DNA of 15,466 bases. Origin: Conidiobolus incongruus B7586. Its lineage: Eukaryota > Entomophthoromycota > Entomophthoromycetes > Entomophthorales > Conidiobolaceae. The notes beneath the pieces are model-generated. The model was not told where the DNA came from and ran no database searches. It was given only the letters and a program-made list of their open reading frames with translations. Positions 9,410-15,466 of this stretch are shown in pieces. A program made the translations under genes and the position numbers. Location of the stretch: positions 1 to 15,466 of the forward strand of contig JNEM01008805.1 of the NCBI GenBank assembly GCA_000697335.1. The letters are read 5' to 3'. Position 1 is the stretch's first letter, and each line of letters opens with the position of its first letter.

Positions 9410-10438
9410 TTAAATCTTTTCATTAGCAGGATCAAGTTTAAATTTGGTTTCCTTAGCTTCATCAATTACTTCCATAGTACCTTTTGTATTTTTGTGACCA
9501 CAAAATCTATTATATGGACTCCAAACAGTTAAGGAATCATAAAATCTAAACACGAGCTTGAAGAATTCCTCTCTCACCGCAGTATTAAAGTACAAGATGA
9601 GAAGATCATTAACTAAACTGTTGCAAATGATACAAGCAGTTGCGATGTAGTCTAAAAGCCATGGGCGTTTCCTACCTGTAAAAGTTTCATACACGAAGCT
9701 CAACAATTTGCCACCATAACCAATAATATAGAGAATCATGATAATTAAAGATCTAAGGATAGTTCTGATACTACGATTGCGAGCAGTCCTATAATCAACA
9801 TTTAACTCTCGCTGAGCGCGAATACCTGCTTTATACCTTGATACAATAATTGCGGAATAACTAAATAACACGGAGAAGAAAGCTACAATACTCATTCCAG
9901 ACAGGATGTGGATGGTATAGAACCCTGGAGTATCAGGACTGACAGTACAATAAATAGCAATTTGACTAAATACGATGGTATTTTGAAAAGACATAACCAC
10001 CATATGAACAATAGGGTAACCAACCCAAAATAAAATGACAAAAATCCATATATAGTTTTGTAAAGAAATGCCGAAAACGATCAGCAAACATCTCTCGATA
10101 GCCATAATTGCCACTGCATATCCTTCAGAAATAATGATTACTGATACCATTACATTTTCAACAGCACATAGCCAGGGATGATAAGCAATCAAATTATATG
10201 GCCACTTGCAAAAAATTGAACGAAAGATTAAACCCCAGCAAATTTGAAAATCTAGTGCGGATACTACACCACAAAGCATCGTATCAGAATGATACTCTTT
10301 GCGGAACCTTTTTATCAATAGGTAAAGAATACATCCTGTGAGCAATACTCCAATAACACCTACAAAAAAACATTCAATCAGAAGGATATCTTTGTAGATT
10401 CCTGCATCAATATCCATTTGGATAGGGTCATAAGCCAT
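9410..10438 (-). CDS. Rhodopsin-like (class A) seven-transmembrane receptor
   Basis: An intronless 342-residue plasma-membrane receptor. Seven hydrophobic helices lie at about 19-43, 54-74, 92-119, 128-148, 176-200, 228-248 and 262-285. Class A marks include Asp63 in helix 2 (SALDFQ), Cys91 at the top of helix 3 pairing plausibly with Cys164 in extracellular loop 2 (IYCTVS), and an E-R-C triplet at 115-117 in the D/E-R-Y position. Loop 3 is basic (202-225), and an amphipathic helix-8-like NTAVREEFFKLVFRF follows helix 7. Helix 7 has NDLLI in place of NPxxY, and helix 6 lacks CWxP. Such receptors presumably signal through heterotrimeric G proteins; the ligand cannot be guessed. Class A-like receptors are scarce in most fungi but expanded in Entomophthorales. 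Asp instead of Pro in helix 7 could be a family trait. The ATG is preceded in frame by a TGA, supporting this start. Confidence 0.85.
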   Translation of the reverse strand: MAYDPIQMDIDAGIYKDILLIECFFVGVIGVLLTGCILYLLIKRFRKEYHSDTMLCGVVSALDFQICWGLIFRSIFCKWPYNLIAYHPWLCAVENVMVSVIIISEGYAVAIMAIERCLLIVFGISLQNYIWIFVILFWVGYPIVHMVVMSFQNTIVFSQIAIYCTVSPDTPGFYTIHILSGMSIVAFFSVLFSYSAIIVSRYKAGIRAQRELNVDYRTARNRSIRTILRSLIIMILYIIGYGGKLLSFVYETFTGRKRPWLLDYIATACIICNSLVNDLLILYFNTAVREEFFKLVFRFYDSLTVWSPYNRFCGHKNTKGTMEVIDEAKETKFKLDPANEKI

Positions 10439-10536
10439 TCCTAATATTTCTTCTAGATATCAGACAAAACTGAATACAAACAAATATTAGGTACTGAATG
10501 CAAATCACTAGGTATTAAATACCCATAATATTAATA
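10439..10536. promoter_or_regulatory. Upstream flank of the GPCR gene
   Basis: A short region before the minus-strand receptor ATG. It contains a 13-nt inverted repeat (GGTATTAAATACC, near 10511-10523) and a CTAG/TAG acceptor-like site near the ATG that could mark a 5' UTR intron. No firm regulatory site can be named. Confidence 0.3.
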
Positions 10537-10944
10537 TCAGTCACGACTAATTAATTCTAACAGCTTGAATAAAGTGATCCACCGATGCAACGGATCTTTC
10601 ACATTCTGGTTAATTTTTATTGATTTAATAAAATCAAGTTTTTCAACAGTGTTTATGATCTTCTCGGAATTATACAAAATAAACGATTTCTCCAAAAAAT
10701 AATTGAGTAGGTGTGGAATATCAACATTGTTTATTTATGAAATTTAAGTAATTTTATCATATTATAATATTGAAACAGAATAATATTTCTATTATATAAA
10801 CTGAGAATATTTAAATGATTAATTTGAAATTGAAATTAATAAATTAAAAGAAAATTAATATAGGAATCAATTGTTTAGCGTTTAAATAGATATATTTAGG
10901 TTAATTATGTAATCAAATAATTTGTCCTTTAAATATTTCAATAC

Positions 10945-10949
10945 ATAAC
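10945..10949. repeat. Target-site duplication, left copy (ATAAC)
   Basis: Five bases directly before the TGTCA end of the LTR, identical to the five bases after its other end (11444-11448). Confidence 0.75.
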
Positions 10950-11246
10950 TGTCAATGGCCTCTAAGATCCGCCAATGAGGGGCCGAGGAATTCGTCACGA
11001 GATCATCACATCGATGTATAAGGATTCCCCAACTCATTAATAAACATAAGCGCATGATCCAACGATTAATCCCAGTAGTCACCCAAATTCCTCCCCAGCT
11101 AATCATTATACATAGAACGGCGACGACGAATACAATTGAGGATACCTGCGTAGGTTCCGCAAGGGGGTTCTCTTTTAGGACTATAGGGGAGAAAATATAA
11201 CGAAGCATTGCCATATGTATGTTCTTATTATAGGGTGCTCTGATTT

Positions 11247-11262
11247 AGAGAGAGAGAGAGAG
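11247..11262. repeat. (AG)8 microsatellite inside the LTR
   Basis: Sixteen-base AG run (CT on the LTR sense strand) in the middle of the element, in a position where LTRs often carry a pyrimidine-rich leader. Confidence 0.85.
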
Positions 11263-11293
11263 TTTATTAGTTCTTTGGATCTTTCAAGGAATG

Positions 11294-11322
11294 ACCAGAA
11301 TAGTTGAGTGAACTATTCTGGT
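11294..11322. repeat. Perfect 12-bp hairpin inside the LTR
   Basis: ACCAGAATAGTT and AACTATTCTGGT flank a five-base loop (GAGTG). This is the strongest stem in the window and may be a structural or regulatory element of the LTR. Confidence 0.8.
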
Positions 11323-11423
11323 GTTTTCTTTTATGTTTCCTTATTCTATACTAATTGTTTTACTTATTTTGGCTTGCTTCGGGGACTTTCGTTTTGTTCT
11401 TAGTATGACCTTGTTTTGGATAA

Positions 11424-11443
11424 TGTCACGATGGGTCGTGACA
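11424..11443. repeat. Terminal 8-bp hairpin of the LTR
   Basis: TGTCACGA and TCGTGACA are separated by TGGG, forming a self-complementary terminus exactly at the 5' end of the LTR on its sense strand. It is possibly part of the integrase-recognised end. Confidence 0.75.
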
Positions 11444-11448
11444 ATAAC
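11444..11448. repeat. Target-site duplication, right copy (ATAAC)
   Basis: Five bases directly after the LTR end, identical to 10945-10949. Confidence 0.75.
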
Positions 11449-12266
11449 ACTTGATTCTGGGCCTGATAAACTTAAAGAATTATATTAGTTTTGTCTGGTA
11501 AATATAAATAACAAACAATGAGCTTCAATAAAATATTGGTTGGTATTAATTTTAAATTTCAAGAAGTATATTTGAATCTTAAAAATTTTAAAGGTGTAAT
11601 TACAGAACATAATTTGCACCTCATTTTCCAATCAATGATATTTCACCATCTCGATATGGCTATAATTTTTTGGTAGAATCATATATTTTAATACCTTTTA
11701 ATTAAATCATCCAGTTAAAAATTATATGAAATTATATATTCATATAGCATATATATTTCAATTCAACTTATAAAATATGATCTATTAATTGAAATAGAAA
11801 TAAAACATTTATTTTTTATATTCATATATACAAATATTGATCAATTTTACTATTATTTCATGTTTTGAAATAATAATTCTCCCAAAAAATATATCAATGA
11901 TTTGAAACACATTTACAAATAATACATCAAGTTATAGAATATAAAATAATTTTATAAAACTACATTACATATTTAGATATCATAATAGGATACTCTTGAT
12001 TATATTTTTGAATTAAAAACTGTAAACAATATAAATTGACTGAGATATGAATGTCCTAATGAATTAACAAATAATTGAGATTCAAAATTCAAATAAAAAA
12101 CCTCAAAACAAAATATAAAAGTAAAATTGTTTAAATATTTTAAAAACTGTAAAATTATCTTGGATTTGAATATCAACATTTTGTGCAAGATTATTTTAGG
12201 TTGAATATAATTTATTTTACAATTAATATGTAAATTAACATCATGGTATTTCAATTTAACTAACAA

Positions 12267-13028
12267 AACTGAACAATATTACTTAATCAATTTCTTAATC
12301 ATATTTCTTTTATAGTTAGAATGAGTCAAATATTGGGTTTCAATAATTAATATAAATAACTTTATCGTTTATGATATAGATGAAATTCAATACTAAATCC
12401 ACTTTAAGTTTAATATAAGGTACCAAATAATATTGAAAATACGAATTTAAATTATATTATCATTTATTATAAAATTAAATTCACATTGTTTATTGTAATA
12501 CATACATATATATATATAATTATGAACACTATATTAATAATATAGGAATCTAACAATTAAAATATGTGTAATCAAATCTAGGACTATAAAATTATTTTAA
12601 ACAATAATAGAAATTACTATTTGAATATATATCTATAGGTTGAATATATCGAAAGAAATGATGATTTATAAAAATCAATTCAAACTATATTATAATATAA
12701 TTTTTCAAGACAATATATTATTTATTTTAATAACAGGCTTTAAAATTGATTGAATTGTCAAAATGAAATTATTGTGCAAAAAGTTATTTGAGGTGTTACA
12801 ATTTTTAGTATATCAATGTATTTTTTTATTCAAATCATATAAAAACAAATAAAATTAATTAAATCGAGAATCCCATAAATAAAAAACTTCAATTGGAATA
12901 AATAAAAAATCGAAAAAAATATTATTAATTCATAAAATAAAATAAATCAAATTTATATTATAAATAGATCTCTTTGATATATATAGATAATTAAAAAATT
13001 AATTTGTAAATTATATTAATATAAAAAT
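12267..13028. other. AT-rich intergenic DNA upstream of EBP2
   Basis: No gene is recognised. It contains an AT dinucleotide run near 12506-12518 and long A/T tracts. The last bases before the EBP2 ATG (TATTAATATAAAAAT) are A/T-only, and no CT-rich promoter block like that of the carrier gene is visible. Confidence 0.6.
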
Positions 13029-14246
13029 ATGGCCGCGACTAAAGTTAATGAACCCGTACCCGATTTGATTCCTCTCGAAGATTTGAACGATATTTCGGAT
13101 ATTTCCGAAGCTAGTGACGCTGAAGAACCTCGTATTCATCCCGATACTGTCCCTATGCAAAAGTTGAATATTAATAACAAAGTATATAATAATTTATATT
13201 ACATTGATAATAATTATTAATTCAAATTGAAAATTTTAGGAAGCTTTAGAACGCGTTTATCAAAATATTTCTACTGCCAAATATGCATGGATAGATACTC
13301 AAGTTATTACAGCTGACGAAGTGGTCGAAATCAAGGACGTCCACGATGATTTAGAGAGAGAAACATTATTGTAATTAATTGATTATTATTTTAGTTTGAA
13401 GTTTTATTCATAATTTTTTAGCTATAACCAAGCTTTGAAAGCTGTTGATATTGGTAAGAAAAAAGTTATTGAAGCTGGTGTTCCATTCTCTCGTCCCGAT
13501 GATTATTTTGCCGAAATGGTCAAATCCGACGAACATATGACTAAGGTAAATTTGAATTCTAATTATTATTTATAATTCTATTAACTTTGAATATTCTAGA
13601 TTCGTCAAAAATTATTGGATGAAGCCAAATCTATTGAAGCTTCTCAGAACGCTCGTAAGCAACGTGAGTTGAAGAAGATGGGCAAGAAGATCCAAATTCA
13701 AAAGTTGAAAGAAAGAGAAGATCAAAAGAGACAAGCTAAGGAGAGCATTAATAATCTTAAGAGAAGTATAATTTCTAAATATCTCATCCACTTTAATTTT
13801 CTTACCTGGTTATTATTATAGAACTTAAAGATCAAGAATTTGATGATGATGAATTCGATATTGATTTGGAAGATGAATTGGAGGAAACCCCTAAAAGTAA
13901 ATCTAAAGGTGGTGTCAATAAGAAGAGAGCTAAAAAGGTATTGCAAATTACAATATCACAATTTTATACACTAATTGATTGGTTTAAAACAGGATGCCAA
14001 ATTTGGTTTTGGTGGTAAGAAGAGAGGTTCTAAGAGAAATACCAAAGAATCCACCTATGCTGAAGATGATGGTTTCAGTGTGAAGAAAAATAAGCAGCTT
14101 GGTTTCAGCAACACGGTAAATTTGCTCTCTTTAACCATATATTTAACAATTTATTAATATTTTCTATTCAATAGACCAAAAAATTCAAAGGAAAAGCTCA
14201 GAGACCTGGCAAGTCTAAGAGAATGGCTCGTAGAGGCAAAAAATAA
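13029..14246 (+). CDS. EBP2: rRNA-processing protein EBP2
   Basis: Ebp2 is a nucleolar 60S-subunit assembly factor needed for 27S pre-rRNA processing; the human homologue is EBNA1BP2. Seven exons (13029-13181, 13240-13370, 13422-13545, 13600-13765, 13822-13937, 13993-14115, 14175-14246) give 294 residues, close to the human length and shorter than yeast because the acidic N-terminus is brief. The introns are 58, 51, 54, 56, 55 and 59 nt, all GT-AG. Marks in order: acidic DISDISEASDAEEP (21-34); WIDT and EIKDVHDDLERETLF (81-95); the family hallmark PFSRPDDYFAEMVKSDEHM (116-134); then RQKLLDEAKSIEASQNARKQ with a basic helical run (about 138-190). After these come an acidic stretch DDDEFDIDLEDELEE (198-212) and KFGFGGKKRGSKRNTKEST (233-251). 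It ends in a lysine/arginine-rich tail RPGKSKRMARRGKK, a likely nucleolar signal. All junctions keep the family reading, so confidence in the model is high. Confidence 0.95.
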
Positions 14247-15466
14247 GCTGATTCAACATAGAATCAAACCAACATCACTCCAAGTGACTATCTGAATACC
14301 GTTCAGAGCTATCTAATTTGTATCGAATACCAATTCTAATTATATTACATTAAATAGACCAATGAAAATTCAATTAATATATACACTGTATATCTTTAAG
14401 AAATTTTGTTTTATTTTATTTTGAATATTGATTTACCTAATCCAAAATCAATTAAAAATAATAATCATATATATATATATATATTTCTAGTAAAAAATTC
14501 TATCTCACATTTTAATTGAATAAGTATTTCAATGAGATATATTTTGATAAGTTTGTCCTCCCGTTCAATATAGATTGATTGATAAATATATTAAAAATAA
14601 AATCCGTCATTTTTCTGACTCAAAATATATCTCAACTCCCTATTGTGATTAATATTTCATGTAATAATTCAATAATGAATATTATTTATATTCTTTTAAT
14701 TACTTATATAGTTTATAATTTTTATTTAAAATATTACTTTGTAATTTAAATAAAGGGAATTTTTTATAATTGAAAAAAATAAACATTTTAATATTTAAAA
14801 TATAAAAATAAATATATAATATAAAATTAATAATTTCTTTTATTTCTAATAACTTTTTGCTATATTTTTAACAAAGTTTTAACACTTATAAAATAGTTTT
14901 TTTTATTAAAGACTGAAATTTGTTTTATAAACCAATTAAATTTTCATATAGAAATTTTCTTTCTTAAATTCTAATTTTTTAATTATTTAGAGTAATTATA
15001 ATCACATAAGTTATATTTTAAGGAATATATTAAATATGGTAGTTTTTTCCAGCTATTTTTAATTAGTAAATTTTTTATAATTTTATATATTTTACAATCA
15101 TTATGTTAAATAATAAGTTTTCTTAAATTATATTAAGAATACTAATAAATATAATTTTATTTAAAAAACTAATATAAAGTTTACTCTTAACTAATTTTCC
15201 TTTAAGAATTAAATAAAAATAGCATATAATATTATAATTTATTATAATAATTAATATTTACTTATCAATAAAATATTTATTTAAAATAATTTACAAAAAG
15301 GGTTAATTAAATTTAATCTAATATTTTAATTTATATATTAGTAAAAGATTATATAATAAAAATAAAAATTCAAAAATTATAATGATTTATTATAAAAACC
15401 TTGGTATTTAGCTATATTTTAATAAGTTATACTTAATAATAGTTATTTTAATTTTTTTTAATTTTA
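14247..15466. other. Very AT-rich intergenic DNA
   Basis: It contains the EBP2 3' flank and then a stretch that becomes almost pure A and T toward the window end (about 14650-15466). An (AT)9 run lies at 14467-14484. No coding frame, RNA gene or transposon end was found. Confidence 0.65.
14467..14484. repeat. (AT)9 microsatellite
   Basis: Uninterrupted 18-base AT run downstream of EBP2. Confidence 0.9.

Larger units (their letters stand above)
10950..11443 (-). mobile_element. Solo LTR, probably Ty3/Gypsy-type
   Basis: A 494-bp block that is visibly richer in G and C than its surroundings. On the minus strand it starts TGTCACGACCC and ends in TGACA, so it has the TG...CA ends of an LTR, and it is flanked by a perfect 5-bp duplication ATAAC. 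Starts of the type TGTCACGACCC are common among Ty3/Gypsy LTRs. Inside are a perfect 12-bp hairpin, an (AG)8 run and a TATA-like AATAAA region. No gag, pol or second LTR is seen, so it is a solitary LTR fossil, most simply left by recombination between the two LTRs. Identical duplications suggest it is not very old, but a 5-bp match cannot date it. A short non-autonomous DNA element is a weaker alternative, because the inverted ends match for only five bases. Confidence 0.75.
10537..12266 (-). pseudogene. Possible decayed host gene on the minus strand, interrupted by an LTR
   Basis: The last piece (10734 down to the TGA at 10537-10539) is 65 codons open without an ATG. It looks strongly protein-like, with IPHLLNYFLEKSFILYNSEK and DPLHRWITLFKLLELISRD. 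Next to the solo LTR, minus-strand frames on both sides are also coding-like: LKYLKDKLFDYIINLN on one side and FFKFIRPRIKCY on the other. Further upstream come LPKNYSHIEMVKYH and KFKINTNQYFIEAHCLLFIF (11520-11676). An 88-codon open frame at 12000-12266 contains LKYLNNFTFIFCFEVFYLNF. The order and the LPKNYSHIE piece recall the middle and end of fungal-specific transcription factors, but no signature is firm. Several stops and frame changes separate the pieces. The relic extent, strand and identity are inferred, and the AT-rich parts could be chance. Confidence 0.25.

Noticed and set aside
10882-11214. 110-codon minus-strand frame with two hydrophobic segments, looking like a small membrane protein
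   Set aside because: It begins inside the LTR and runs through the LTR end and target duplication into flanking DNA, so it is a chance frame made by the GC-richer LTR.
11518-11676. 52-codon plus-strand ORF with a good A-rich ATG context, 70 bases after the LTR
   Set aside because: It has no family resemblance, and the minus strand of the same stretch reads at least as protein-like and fits the proposed relic better. A real small gene is not excluded.
12170-12830. Two similar stretches around TTGTGCAAGATTATTT and TTGTGCAAAAAGTTATTT, possibly a diverged repeat
   Set aside because: The match is short and in AT-rich DNA. No defined ends or duplications could be found.
14650-15466. Nearly pure A/T block at the window end, considered as mitochondrial DNA, a centromere or an origin
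   Set aside because: No mitochondrial gene, repeat array or defined motif is present. It is continuous with ordinary AT-rich spacer.

Overview
The window looks like nuclear DNA of an AT-rich, early-diverging fungus. It is strongly AT-rich, protein genes are small, and three of five genes are cut by very short GT-AG introns (50-63 nt). A mitochondrial carrier implies normal mitochondria. A rhodopsin-like (class A) seven-helix receptor, rare in fungi but known to be abundant in Entomophthorales such as Conidiobolus, makes an entomophthoralean fungus the best guess. That placement is inference from composition and gene content, not a database match.

Five genes are well supported. LSM4 (minus, 1684-2292, five exons) encodes an Sm-like RNA-binding subunit. 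An ORT1/ARG11-like mitochondrial ornithine carrier (plus, 6478-7452) is intronless and GC-rich for the region. A metallo-beta-lactamase-fold hydrolase (plus, 7847-9059, five exons) follows it and converges on an intronless class A-like GPCR (minus, 9410-10438). EBP2, a 60S ribosome-assembly factor (plus, 13029-14246, seven exons), lies at the right. They do not form a pathway. LSM4 and EBP2 are RNA housekeeping genes, the carrier serves arginine/ornithine metabolism, and the GPCR is a lineage-specific sensor.

The rest is AT-rich intergenic DNA, but not all of it is featureless. Between LSM4 and the carrier, two stretches (3419-4354 and 4972-6168) read like badly decayed plus-strand host genes. 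The first resembles a fungal-specific transcription-factor domain and the second a leucine-rich-repeat/RNI-like protein. A third weak relic with F-box flavour lies at 861-1238. Upstream of the GPCR, a 494-bp solo LTR (10950-11443) with a perfect 5-bp target duplication (ATAAC) sits inside another coding-like minus-strand relic (about 10537-12266). These relic calls are by eye and low confidence: in DNA this AT-rich, their stop density is not clearly below chance.

The outer intergenic blocks hold only AT microsatellites, small palindromes and poly-A/T-rich sequence. No tRNA, rRNA, CRISPR or complete transposon was seen.
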